A stretch of 64,000 nt of DNA from AP-15 sp963703665 (lineage in GTDB: Bacteria > Pseudomonadota > Alphaproteobacteria > ATCC43930 > CGMCC-115725). The stretch covers positions 62,001-126,000 of the forward strand of contig CAVPFB010000002.1 of the NCBI GenBank assembly GCA_963703665.1, in the 5' to 3' direction. The notes beneath the pieces were generated by a model. That model ran no database searches. It was not told where the DNA came from and saw nothing but the letters and a program-made list of their open reading frames with translations. Both the position numbers and the translations under genes were made by a program. Positions 17,350-25,935 of the stretch are shown here, one piece after another; position 1 is the stretch's first letter; the number at the start of each line of letters is the position of its first letter.

Positions 17350-18566
17350 TAAGGAAACTCTGCAAAAGCCTTTGGGTCGGCGATCATGATATAGTGTGCA
17401 GCGGGGTGGGGTGCGCAAGGTTTGGGGCGATGACACAGCTGACGTTGGCGAGCGTGGGGTTTGAGCGCTACGCCCGGACGACCCGGCGGGCGGTGTTTCT
17501 GGCCGAGATGGAGCGGGTGGTGCCGTGGGCGGCGCTGTGCCGGCTGATCGAGCCGTTCTATCGCAAGCCCGGCAACGGCCGTCCGCCGATCGGGGTGGAG
17601 CGGATGCTGCGCCTCTATTTCTTGCAGCAATGGTTCAATCTGTCGGACCCGGCAGCGGAAGAGGCGCTCTACGATTCGCAGGCGATGCGCGGCTTTGTCG
17701 GGATCGAGCTGGGGCGCGAGCCGGTGCCCGACGAGACCACGGTGTGCCGCTTCCGCCACCTGCTGGAGGAGCACGATCTGGGCCGGCTTCTGTTCGCCGA
17801 GGGGCAGCGGCATCTGGCCGAGAAGGGGCTGAAGATCGCCACCGGCACGATCGTCGAGGCGACGATCATCACTGCGCCATCCTCGACCAAGAACACCGCG
17901 AAGGCGCGCGATCCCGCGAAAACCAAGCCCGAGATGCATCAGACCAAGAAGGGCAACCAGTGGTATGTCGGCATGACGGCGCATCTCGGCGTCGACAGCC
18001 GAACCAAGCTGATCCACGCGGCGGTAGCGACGCCGGCCAATGTCGCCGACAGCACGGTGCTGCCCGATCTGTTGCATGGGCGCGAGACCCGCGTGTGGGG
18101 CGATCAGGCGTATCGCGGCCAGCGCGCGGTGATCCGCCGGCAGGCTCCGAAGGCGCGCGACTTCACCAATCGCCGCTATCGGTTGCGCGGCGTGGTGGAC
18201 GAGGCCGAGCGGACCAAAAACCGCACCAAGTCGAAAGTGCGGGCCAAAGTCGAGCCTTCGATCGGGGTCATCAAGCGGGTGTTCGGCTTTGCCAAGAGCC
18301 TGCCCCTGGCCCGAACAGGGGTGCGCTATCGCGGGCTGCAAAAGAACGCGCATCGCCTGCTGGTGACCTGCGCGCTGGCCAATCTGTTCATGGCCCGCCG
18401 ACATCTGCTGCGTTGCCAGGATGCGTAGCGTGTCAACGCCACTCCACTCCCCCCGCAGATCGGCCAACACCGCCCCAGGGCGCTGCCATCTCTCGTCTGT
18501 CATCGGCTGAGGGGTTCTCTTTGTAACCGTCATTCGTGCGCCAAACCCTTGTTCAGATGTTCCTTA
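17350..18566 (+). mobile_element. IS5-like insertion sequence with imperfect terminal inverted repeats
   Basis: The ends match as inverted repeats of about 27 bp: the left starts TAAGGAAACTCTG and the right, reverse-complemented, starts TAAGGAACATCTG, with AAG and TTTGG also conserved further in. The element is 1217 bp and holds one intact transposase. No clear target-site duplication is seen, and the right flank is itself repeat-rich. It lies between the PEBP gene and a methyltransferase, in a region without other genes. Confidence 0.75.
17430..18428 (+). CDS. IS5 family transposase
   Basis: 332 residues from ATG 17430; the longer open frame upstream lies outside the element. The N-terminal part (PPIGVERMLRLYFLQQWFNLSDPAAEEALYD) matches the DUF772-type domain of IS5 transposases. 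The catalytic region includes IVEATIITAPSS, GMTAHLGVDSRTKLIH, VWGDQAYRG and the C-terminal VRAKVEPSIGVIKRVFGFAK containing the last acidic residue of the DDE triad. It appears intact. Confidence 0.92.
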   Translation: MTQLTLASVGFERYARTTRRAVFLAEMERVVPWAALCRLIEPFYRKPGNGRPPIGVERMLRLYFLQQWFNLSDPAAEEALYDSQAMRGFVGIELGREPVPDETTVCRFRHLLEEHDLGRLLFAEGQRHLAEKGLKIATGTIVEATIITAPSSTKNTAKARDPAKTKPEMHQTKKGNQWYVGMTAHLGVDSRTKLIHAAVATPANVADSTVLPDLLHGRETRVWGDQAYRGQRAVIRRQAPKARDFTNRRYRLRGVVDEAERTKNRTKSKVRAKVEPSIGVIKRVFGFAKSLPLARTGVRYRGLQKNAHRLLVTCALANLFMARRHLLRCQDA

Positions 18567-18605
18567 GACTAGCGCCCGAAAGGCGGGATGGCCGGGCCAA
18601 GCCCA

Positions 18606-18830
18606 CGGCTGTCCGGTTTAGAAATCGCGGCAACGTTGAAACGGCTTCCCGCGAATGTTGGCGCAATCAAAAATACCCCTTGCCCGGTCTTGTTCCGGGC
18701 ATCCAGGTCTTGGCAATCGGTATCGCCGCGCCAAAGGGAGGCGTGGATGGCCGGGTCAAGCCCGGCCACGGGGATCGTGGGTTGTCCACATAGCCTTGCC
18801 TGCAACCGATTTCCCTAAACCGGACAGCCG
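18606..18830. repeat. MITE-like element with long terminal inverted repeats and an internal hairpin copy
   Basis: Left end CGGCTGTCCGGTTTAGAAAT and right end ATTTCCCTAAACCGGACAGCCG are inverted repeats of about 22 bp with a 2-bp length difference. The 225-bp interior holds no gene. It contains the hairpin GCGTGGATGGCC ... GGCCACGGGG at 18741-18773, a third copy of the repeat that brackets the GIY-YIG gene. The flanks (GGCCGGGCCAAGCCC on the left, GAGCCCGGCC on the right) look like a further hairpin copy that the element split. Confidence 0.6.
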
Positions 18831-18927
18831 AGGTACGAGCCCGGCCAAAGCGAGAGAAATGAGGGCCCCCCACGTTCCCTTCCACGACGGTTGCTCCCGA
18901 CAGCCTGCGCTTTCGCCGGGATGGCGG

Positions 18928-19794
18928 TCAGCGATACGCCAGGCACCATCCCGGTGCCCGCAGCCAGCATTGCTCGGCCGGCAGGTCGTCGCGGCGGTAG
19001 AGCCGGGTCACCTCGTGCCAACGTTCTGTTTGGAATGCCGCGGCAAGTGCTGCTTCGGATGCGGGATCGCGTGCGCCCTCACAGGGAAAGATCGCGACTG
19101 CCGAAATCCATCGGGCGAAAAATTCAACGTCGCGTCGCTCGATATGGAAGACCGCGCCGCGCCGGCGCACATTCCCCGGATCGTTGGCGCGGAAACCCTG
19201 GTTCGTGGTTACCGGCAAGATCAGCCGGCCGCCGTCTCTGAGCCTGTCCAGCCACGAATCCGCAGGCCGGGTCGCGCCGGCGTTGACATAAATCACGTCC
19301 GCCAGGTCGAAGTCGGCGCTGGCGCCGTCTCCTGGCACCACCCTCACATTCGCTCGACCTGAGAAGTTGGCTGCGGTTCGCTCTGCAAGTGATTGATCGA
19401 ACTCGATTGCGGTAACGGCACCGCTGGCGCCCACAAGCTCGGCGAGGATTGCCGTGTAATAACCGACGCCGGCGCCGATATGAACGACATGCTCGCCGGA
19501 TTGCAGGCCGGCGCTGGCCATCAACACGGCATGCAACGATGGCTGGCCGTTGTTGAGGTCGCGCTCCGGCACAATGCCGACCACGTCGTCGGTGTAGAGG
19601 TAGACCGGGTCAGCGCTCGGCGTCCACACGTAGCCGCGCACCCAGCGCGGGACCGGCCACGGGCCGGGTCCGAGAAAATGCTCGCGCCTGACCGCGGCGA
19701 AGGCGGCCTCGACGCGGGCATCGGCGACGCCGGCGGCGGCCATGACCTGCATCGCGTAGGCGCGGCGCACGATGTCCAATTCCGAGGCTTCCAC
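18928..19794 (-). CDS. Protein-L-isoaspartate O-methyltransferase-like SAM-dependent methyltransferase
   Basis: 288 residues. The PIMT-like layout is visible: an N-terminal helical region (RREHFLGPGPW), NNGQPSLHAVLMASAGLQSGEHVVHIGAGVGYYTAILAEL with the SAM motif I (HIGAGVGYYT), then AVTAIEFDQSLA and VRVVPGDGA. The classical PIMT repairs isoaspartyl residues, but this member is longer and has NNGQP where Pcm has SQP, so it may be a divergent paralogue. It is divergent from the GNAT gene at 19855. Confidence 0.75.
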   Translation of the reverse strand: MEASELDIVRRAYAMQVMAAAGVADARVEAAFAAVRREHFLGPGPWPVPRWVRGYVWTPSADPVYLYTDDVVGIVPERDLNNGQPSLHAVLMASAGLQSGEHVVHIGAGVGYYTAILAELVGASGAVTAIEFDQSLAERTAANFSGRANVRVVPGDGASADFDLADVIYVNAGATRPADSWLDRLRDGGRLILPVTTNQGFRANDPGNVRRRGAVFHIERRDVEFFARWISAVAIFPCEGARDPASEAALAAAFQTERWHEVTRLYRRDDLPAEQCWLRAPGWCLAYR

Positions 19795-19854
19795 CCGCTA
19801 TCGCCTCCCCGGCCGACGGCCTATGTTGGCTGCGGCATTGTAGCACAGGAGACA

Positions 19855-20301
19855 ATGATGGATCTGCCGCCCGGTCTGTCGCTGACCGTCGAGGACCGCC
19901 CGTCGGCCGAGGACTGGGATAGGCTCGGCAACGCTCTCGACCGCTACAATCGCCAGTTTCTCGGCGAAACCGGCTTCTCGCGAATGGGCTTCTTCGTGCG
20001 CGCCGAGGAGGGCGAGGTCATGGCCGGTCTGGTCGGCACGACATACGCCGGCTGGCTGTTTGTCGCCGAGCTTTGGGTACATGCCGATTTGCGCCGTCGC
20101 GGCATCGGCAGCCAGTTGCTGGCGCTCGCCGAGCACCGCGCGGCAGCACTCGGCTGCCACTCGGCGATGCTCGACACGTTCTCGTTTCAGGGCCCGGAGT
20201 TTTATCCGCGCTTCGGGTACGAGGTTTACGGAACCCTCGATTACCCGCCCGAGCACAAGCGCCTGTTCCTGAAAAAGCGGCTGACACCGGCGACCCGATG
20301 A
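19855..20301 (+). CDS. GNAT family N-acetyltransferase
   Basis: 148 residues, with an AGGAGA ribosome binding site before the tandem ATGs. The acetyl-CoA-binding motif is seen as LWVHADLRRRGIGSQLLALAE (V-x-x-x-x-R-x-x-G-I/V-G). FSFQGPEFYPRFGYEVYGTL near the C-terminus is typical of small-molecule or peptide acetyltransferases. The gene overlaps mazG by ATGA, so the two are translationally coupled. The substrate is unknown. Confidence 0.85.
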   Translation: MMDLPPGLSLTVEDRPSAEDWDRLGNALDRYNRQFLGETGFSRMGFFVRAEEGEVMAGLVGTTYAGWLFVAELWVHADLRRRGIGSQLLALAEHRAAALGCHSAMLDTFSFQGPEFYPRFGYEVYGTLDYPPEHKRLFLKKRLTPATR

Positions 20302-21110
20302 CCTCGTCCGGCGACCGGCTGCTGGCGATCATGGCGCGGCTGCGCGACCCCGAGCATGGCTGCCCGTGGGACCGCGAGCAGGATTTCGCGACCATCGCCC
20401 CCTATACGATCGAGGAGGCCTATGAGGTCGCCGACGCAATCGCCCGCGGCGACGTCGCGGCGTTGAAGGACGAGCTCGGCGACCTGTTGTTTCAGGTGGT
20501 GTTTCACGCTCGTATCGCCGAGGAGGCCGGGCATTTCACGTTTGACGATGTCGCCACGGCGATCGCCGACAAGATGGTGCGGCGCCACCCGCATGTCTTC
20601 GGCGACGCCGAGATCGCCTCCGCCGCGGCGCAGAGCGAGGCATGGGAGGAGCACAAGGCCAACGAGCGCCGCGCCCATGCCGCAGCCGCAGGCCTCCGCG
20701 AGAGCGTGCTCGACGGGGTGGCCTTGGCCTACCCTGCCCTATTGCGCGCGGCCAAGATCCAGAGACGCGCCGCGCGAATCGGGTTCGATTGGTCCGAAGC
20801 GCGCCCGGTTGTCGCCAAGCTCGCCGAGGAGATCGCCGAGCTCGAAGCCGAGCTCGATGCCGGCGCCGATCTGGTCAAAATCGAGGACGAGATGGGCGAC
20901 ATCCTGTTCGCGGCGGCCAATCTCGCGCGCAAGCTCGACCTTGATCCCGAAGCGGCGCTGCGCCGCGCCACCGCGAAATTCGAGCGCCGCTTTCGCGCGC
21001 TCGAGGCGCTCGCCGCCGCGCGCGGCATCGGCGCCGATCTCGACGCGCTCGAAGCGCTGTGGCAGGAGATCAAGCGCGGCGAGCGCGTCGCGAGAACCGA
21101 TGATCAATGA
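20298..21110 (+). CDS. mazG: Nucleoside triphosphate pyrophosphohydrolase MazG
   Basis: 270 residues. Two MazG domains are visible. The first contains CPWDREQDFATIAPYTIEEAYEVADAI and LKDELGDLLFQVVFHARIAEE. The second contains EEIAELEAELDAG and IEDEMGDILFAAANLARKL, with the repeated EExxE...DExxD magnesium ligands. MazG hydrolyses NTPs and dNTPs to monophosphates, cleansing the pool. The start overlaps the GNAT stop (ATGA). Upstream of hflX/hfq on the opposite strand, mazG is a usual neighbour in alphaproteobacteria. Confidence 0.95.
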   Translation: MTSSGDRLLAIMARLRDPEHGCPWDREQDFATIAPYTIEEAYEVADAIARGDVAALKDELGDLLFQVVFHARIAEEAGHFTFDDVATAIADKMVRRHPHVFGDAEIASAAAQSEAWEEHKANERRAHAAAAGLRESVLDGVALAYPALLRAAKIQRRAARIGFDWSEARPVVAKLAEEIAELEAELDAGADLVKIEDEMGDILFAAANLARKLDLDPEAALRRATAKFERRFRALEALAAARGIGADLDALEALWQEIKRGERVARTDDQ

Positions 21111-21153
21111 GTTGCGCGCGCAACTCGCAATTTCGATCAAGTAGGACCTTCAT

Positions 21154-22095
21154 ATGGCTGAAATCCGCCCGCTCTTCGAGCGTGACTTGCCGCAGGCGCA
21201 GCGCATCGTGCGGCACGCCTTTGGCACCTTTCTGGGCGTCCCGGATCTCGACAGCTTCTGGACCGATTTTGATTATTGCTATGGCCGCTTCGCCGCCGAG
21301 CACACGGTTGCCTTCGCGGCCGACGAAGACGGCGCGCTCGCCGGAGTGAACTACGCAACTCGCTGGGGCAGCGTCGGGTTCTTCGGGCCGCTGTCGACAC
21401 GACCCGATCTGTGGAACCGCGGTATCGCCCAGCCGCTGGTCGCCGCGGTTTGCGGCGAATTCGACCGCTGGGGCGTGCGCCATGCCGGGCTGTGCACGTT
21501 CCCGCACAGCACCAAGCACATCTGGCTTTATCAGAAATTCGGGTTCTATCCGCGCTTTCTGACGCCGATCATGGCGGCGCCGGTGTCGCCGACGGCGGGC
21601 GCGCTGCCGCCGTCGTCGAGCTATGCCGCACTGCCCGCCGGCGAGCGGCAGGAGGCCGAAAATGCCAGCCGCGCCTTGACCGACGAAATCTACGAAGGTC
21701 TCGACCTGCGCGCCGAAATCCGCACTGTCGCCGCGCGCAATCTAGGCGACACGCTGCTGTTGTGGGAGGGCGATACTCGTCTTGCCGGCTTTGCCGTCTG
21801 CCATCGGGGTCCGGCGAGCGAGGCCAGCAGCGGCTGTCTCTTTGTCAAGTTCGGGGCGGTGCGGCCGGGTGCGGGCGCCGACACCCGCTTTGCCGCGCTG
21901 CTCGACGCCTGCGGCGGGTTGGCAGCCGCGGTCGGCATGGCGAACGTCCTCGCCGGGGTCAACGCGGCCCGCGAGGAAGCCTACCGCCACATGCTGGCGC
22001 GGGTTTCGCAGCCAAATGCACGTGGTCACGTTGCACCGGCCGAACGAGCCGGGCTCAGTCGACCCGGCCTCTATGTCCTTGACGATTGGCGCTGA
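21154..22095 (+). CDS. GNAT family N-acetyltransferase, long two-part protein
   Basis: 313 residues. The N-terminal half holds a GNAT fold: RPLFERDLPQAQRIVRHAFG, a LSTRPDLWNRGIAQPLVAAVC acetyl-CoA-binding segment and HIWLYQKFGFYPRFLTPI. The C-terminal half (about 165-313) has GNAT-like strand spacing and may be a second, degenerate domain. It lies 43 bp after mazG in the same direction and converges on hflX. The substrate is unknown. Confidence 0.75.
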   Translation: MAEIRPLFERDLPQAQRIVRHAFGTFLGVPDLDSFWTDFDYCYGRFAAEHTVAFAADEDGALAGVNYATRWGSVGFFGPLSTRPDLWNRGIAQPLVAAVCGEFDRWGVRHAGLCTFPHSTKHIWLYQKFGFYPRFLTPIMAAPVSPTAGALPPSSSYAALPAGERQEAENASRALTDEIYEGLDLRAEIRTVAARNLGDTLLLWEGDTRLAGFAVCHRGPASEASSGCLFVKFGAVRPGAGADTRFAALLDACGGLAAAVGMANVLAGVNAAREEAYRHMLARVSQPNARGHVAPAERAGLSRPGLYVLDDWR

Positions 22096-22123
22096 CCACT
22101 TCTGCTCGTCTACCTCGGCGGCG

Positions 22124-23429
22124 CTAGTGCAGCCGCTGCTGGTGGCGCAGGCGGGCGATGTCGGGTTCGGAGAGGCGGACCGAGAGGTGAGCCGCCTCGT
22201 CATCGTCGCGGCGGCCGAGCACCTCGCCGTGGCGATAGATCCAGGCGAGGGTCTTGCCGTCGCTGAGCGGCACGTCGAGCCGCACCGCGCGGATGTCGCT
22301 CGCCAGCCGGCGATCGATCAGCGCCAACAGCGCCTCGCAGCCCTCGCCGGTCGCGGCCGAGACGGCGACGGTCTGCGAATTTCGCAGCGTGTGGTTTTCG
22401 AGGCTGGCGCGGGCTGCGGAATCGAGCAGGTCGATCTTGTTCATCGCCTCGATCAGCCCGTTCCCCGGCGCCCCATCTACCCCCGGATCGGCGAGCTCGA
22501 GATCGGCGAGCCCGAGATCGGCAAGCACCGTCAGCACGTCCCGGGCCTGGGCGTCGCTCTCAGGATGGTGGGCGTCGCGGACGTGGACCACGATGTCGGC
22601 CTCGGTCACCTCTTCGAGGGTGGCGCGAAAGGCCGCCACCAGATGGGTCGGCAATTCGGAGATGAAGCCGACCGTGTCGGACAGGATCGCGGTGCCGGCC
22701 GGAGGGCAGCTCGAACCGCCGCATCGTCGGGTCGAGGGTCGCGAACAGCATATCGCCGGCGGTGACGGCAGACTCCGTCAGGCGGTTGAACAGGGTCGAC
22801 TTGCCGGCATTGGTGTAGCCGACCAGCGCCACCACCGGATAGGGCACCCGGCGGCGCGCCTCGCGGTGCAGCGCGCGGGTGCGCTTGATGCCGTCGAGCT
22901 CGCGCTTCAGCCGGGCGATGCGCTCGCCGATCAGCCGGCGGTCGATTTCGAGCTGGCTCTCGCCGGGGCCGCCCAAAAAGCCGAAGCCGCCGCGCTGGCG
23001 CTCGAGATGGGTCCAGGAGCGCACCAGGCGCGAGCGCTGGTAGGACAGCGCCGCCAATTCGACCTGCAGGCGGCCCTCATGGGTGCGCGCCCGCTCGCCA
23101 AAGATTTCGAGGATCAGACCGGTTCGGTCGATGACCTTGGCCTGCCAGCTTTTTTCGAGGTTGCGCTGCTGTACCGGCGACAAGGCGCCGTCGACGACGA
23201 CGAGGTCGATCGCATTCTCGCCGATCAGCTTGCGGAAATTTTCGACCGTGCCGGTGCCGAGCAGGCTCGCCGGACGCGGCCGGGCGACCCGCGCGATTTC
23301 AGCGCGCACGACCTCGAGACGGATCGCCCGGGCGAGGCCGACCGCCTCCTCCAAGCGGGCGCCGACCGAACGCGCCTGGGTTTCGGGCATGGCTCGGCCG
23401 GGCACCGATTTCGGCGCCGGATGGAGCAC
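22124..23429 (-). CDS. hflX: GTPase HflX, single-base frameshift
   Basis: The N-terminal segment (LLGTGTVENFRKLIGE, VVVDGALSPVQQRNLEKSW, GFLGGPGESQLEIDRRLI) and the G1 loop GYTNAGKSTLFN are in one frame. Near 22700 the frame changes, and the rest (SDTVGFISELPTHLVAAF, then AMNKIDLLD and the C-terminal domain) follows in another. Removing one base in the ggccggc run rejoins them into about 434 residues. HflX is a ribosome-binding GTPase that splits stalled 70S ribosomes. The start is uncertain: GTG 23429 is used here, but homologues extend several residues upstream of VLHP, and a CTG overlaps the hfq stop. Confidence 0.92.
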
Positions 23430-23479
23430 GAGGGCCCGGCCGGTCGCGGCGCCGTTGGCGAGCCCGTTTTCTCCCTGGT

Positions 23480-23731
23480 TCAGGGCTCGTCGCTCTCCCT
23501 GCCCGGCTCGAACAGCTGGATCGGCTGCGCCGGCATCACCGTCGAGATCGCATGCTTATAGACGAGCTGCGAATGCGCATCCCGCCGCAGCAACACGCAG
23601 AAATTGTCGAACCAGGTGATGATCCCTTGCAGCTTGACGCCGTTGACGAGAAAGACAGTCACCGGTGTTTTGTTTTTCCTGACGTGATTGAGAAACACGT
23701 CCTGCACGTTTTGCGATTTCTCCGCAGACAT
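23480..23731 (-). CDS. hfq: RNA chaperone Hfq
   Basis: 83 residues. Sm1 motif QDVFLNHVRKNKTPVTVFLVNG and Sm2 motif VYKHAISTVMP are typical, with KLQGIITWFDNFCVLLRR between them. Hfq hexamers anneal small RNAs to mRNAs. The order ntr genes - hfq - hflX is the standard alphaproteobacterial one. The start is the ATG at 23731; the longer open frame upstream reads into the spacer. Confidence 0.97.
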   Translation of the reverse strand: MSAEKSQNVQDVFLNHVRKNKTPVTVFLVNGVKLQGIITWFDNFCVLLRRDAHSQLVYKHAISTVMPAQPIQLFEPGRESDEP

Positions 23732-23843
23732 GGGTATCCCCCATTCGCTTTTTGGAGCTGAGCCGGCCCAGCTCGAGCCGAAACGGCAGGGGCCGCCGAA
23801 GCTGCGGGCCCGCCGCTGTGGAAGATGGGCCCGACAGGGTAAA

Positions 23844-24500
23844 TCACAAGCCCCGGACCCGGCGAAACAGCGCCGCGGGATCCGAAAACGCCAGCCGCGG
23901 CGCGTATTCCAAAAGCTCGTCCGAGCCCGGTTCGCCGCCGAGCAGCACCGCCACGCAGCCGCTGTTATGGGCGCACTCCATGTCGACCCCGGTGTCGCCG
24001 ACGAACCACACCGCCTCGCCCGGCGGGATCCCGCTCGGCTCGAGCGCAAGATGCACCGGGGCGGCGTCGGGCTTGTCCACGACTGCATCGCCGGCTCCAA
24101 CCAGGCTGCCGAAATACCCCGACCAGCCGAGCCGCTCGGCCTCGCGGCGCAGCAGGGCGCCGGTCTTGTTGCTGACGACGCCGAGAAAAAAACCGTCGGC
24201 GGCGAGCCCGTGCAGCAATTCGCCGCGGCCCGGCAAGCTCGCCAGCCGTTCCAGGTGGATCGCGCGAAAATGGTCGAGATAAATCTGCCGGGCCTCCTCC
24301 CAACGTGCGCCGAAATGCACCGGAAAGCTCTCGCGCAGGCTGAGCCGGACCCGCCGCCTGGTCTCCTCGATCGACCAGGGCGGCTTGTCCATCGCCGCCA
24401 TGACCCGGTTTAAGGCTTCGTGGATCGTCGCCCAGCTGTCGACCAGCGTGTTGTCCCAATCGAACAGGATCGCCCGCGGGCGCACCGGAGCTTCATCCAT
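23844..24500 (-). CDS. HAD-superfamily hydrolase, phosphoglycolate phosphatase-like
   Basis: 218 residues. HAD motif I is FDWDNTLVDSW, with nucleophile Asp14 and acid Asp16. Motif II is VVSNKTG, motif III the Lys in VVDKPDAAP, and motif IV WFVGDTGVDMECA. A C1 cap lies between motifs I and II. It resembles Gph-type phosphatases, but the substrate is uncertain. It lies between ntrX and hfq on the same strand, where many alphaproteobacteria have other genes or none. Confidence 0.85.
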   Translation of the reverse strand: MDEAPVRPRAILFDWDNTLVDSWATIHEALNRVMAAMDKPPWSIEETRRRVRLSLRESFPVHFGARWEEARQIYLDHFRAIHLERLASLPGRGELLHGLAADGFFLGVVSNKTGALLRREAERLGWSGYFGSLVGAGDAVVDKPDAAPVHLALEPSGIPPGEAVWFVGDTGVDMECAHNSGCVAVLLGGEPGSDELLEYAPRLAFSDPAALFRRVRGL

Positions 24501-24533
24501 GATGGTGGTTCCCGGACAGCGGCAAAAACCGGC

Positions 24534-25935
24534 TCAGGTTCCGGTTTTGAGCGGGCGGTCGTTGCCGAACAGCCCCAGGGATTTCAACTTGCGGTGCAGG
24601 GCAGAGCGCTCCATGCCGACAAAGGCGGCGGTGCGGGAGATGTTGCCGCCGAAGCGGGTCACCTGGGCCAGGAGATATTCTCGCTCGAATACTTCGCGCG
24701 CGTCGCGCAATGGCAAGGTCATGATTTCGCTGCCCTTGTCCCACCTGACCACGGTCGGCGCGATCGAGGTGATTTCGTTGGGCAGCATGTCGGCGTGAAC
24801 CGGCTCGCGCGCGTCGCCCGGCGCCATGATCAAGAGCCAATCGACCAGGTTGCGCAGCTGGCGCACATTGCCGGGCCAGGAATAGGCCTGCAACGCCGCC
24901 ATCGCGTCCTCGCCGAGCTCGCGCGGGGCGAGCCGGGCCGCTTCCGACGAGCGCGCCATGAAATGGCGGGCCATCAGCGGGATGTCCTCGCGCCGGTCGC
25001 GCAGCGGCGGCACTTTGATCGGCACGACATTCAGCCGGTAGAACAGATCCTCGCGGAACCGGCCGCCGCTGATCTCGCCGGCGAACTCGCGGTTCGACGA
25101 GGCGACGACCCGAACGTCGACCTCGACCCGGCTCGATCCGCCGATTCGCTCGAAGGTCTGCTCCTGCAGCACGCGCACGATCTTGCCCTGGGTCTCGAGC
25201 GGCATGTCGGCGACCTCGTCGAGGAAAAGGGTCCCGCCATGCGCGCGCTCGAAGGTGCCGACCCTGCGCGCTCCGCCGTCGCTGCCCAATTCGCTGCCGA
25301 ACAGCTCGATCTCGAGCCGCTCCGGGCGCATCGTCGCGCAGTTGACCGGAACGAACGGCCCCTTGGCGCGCCGCGAGCGCAGATGCAGGAGCCGCCCGAC
25401 CACTTCCTTGCCGGAGCCGGGCGGCCCGGTGATCAGGACCCGGCTGCCGGTCGGCGCCGCCTTGTCGATCTGCTGACGCAGCTGGCTGGCCAACGGCGAG
25501 CTGCCGACCAGGTCGATGTCGCCGCCGGCCCGCAGCTTCAGCTCTTCGTTTTCGCGCCGCAGCTGGGCGGCCTCGATCGCCCGCTCGATCACCAGCAGCA
25601 GGCGATCCGATTTGAACGGCTTTTCAATGAAATCGTAGGCGCCGATCTTGATCGCCTCGACCGCGGTCTCGATCGTGCCGTGACCGCTGATCATGACGAC
25701 CGGCACCGAGGGCATCTCGGCGCGCAAGAGCCTCAAGAATCTCGATCCCGTCGAGCGCGCTGGCCTGCAGCCAGATGTCGAGGATGACCAGGGTCGGCTG
25801 GCGGGCGTGGATGACCGCCAGCGCCTGGGCGCTGTCCGCCGCCTCGCGCGTGGCGTAGCCCTCGTCCTTGAGCACGCCGGCGATCAGCATGCGGATATCG
25901 GGTTCGTCGTCGACGATCAGGATGTCATGCGTCAT
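24534..25935 (-). CDS. ntrX: Nitrogen regulation response regulator NtrX, single-base frameshift
   Basis: The receiver part starts MTHDILIVDDEPDIRMLI (25935), with the phosphoacceptor in LVILDIWLQ. The frame breaks near 25737, and RLLRAEMPSVPVVMISGHGT resumes in another; dropping one T in gattcttgagg gives 466 residues. The AAA+ domain follows, with Walker A GPPGSGKE, then LFLDEVADMP. The GAFTGA loop that contacts sigma-54 is absent: the site reads RRVGTFERAHGG, as is common in NtrX of this group. A C-terminal Fis-type HTH (ISRTAAFVGMERSALHRKLK) binds DNA. NtrX pairs with the sensor NtrY upstream. Confidence 0.93.

Noticed and set aside
17097..17429. N-terminal extension of the transposase frame
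   Set aside because: The extension begins outside the left inverted repeat. The ATG at 17430 matches IS5 transposase length.
22690..22710. Programmed frameshifting in hflX, ntrX, ntrY or lpdA
   Set aside because: No slippery heptamer with a downstream structure was seen, and the same +1 type occurs in many unrelated genes, so a technical cause is simpler.
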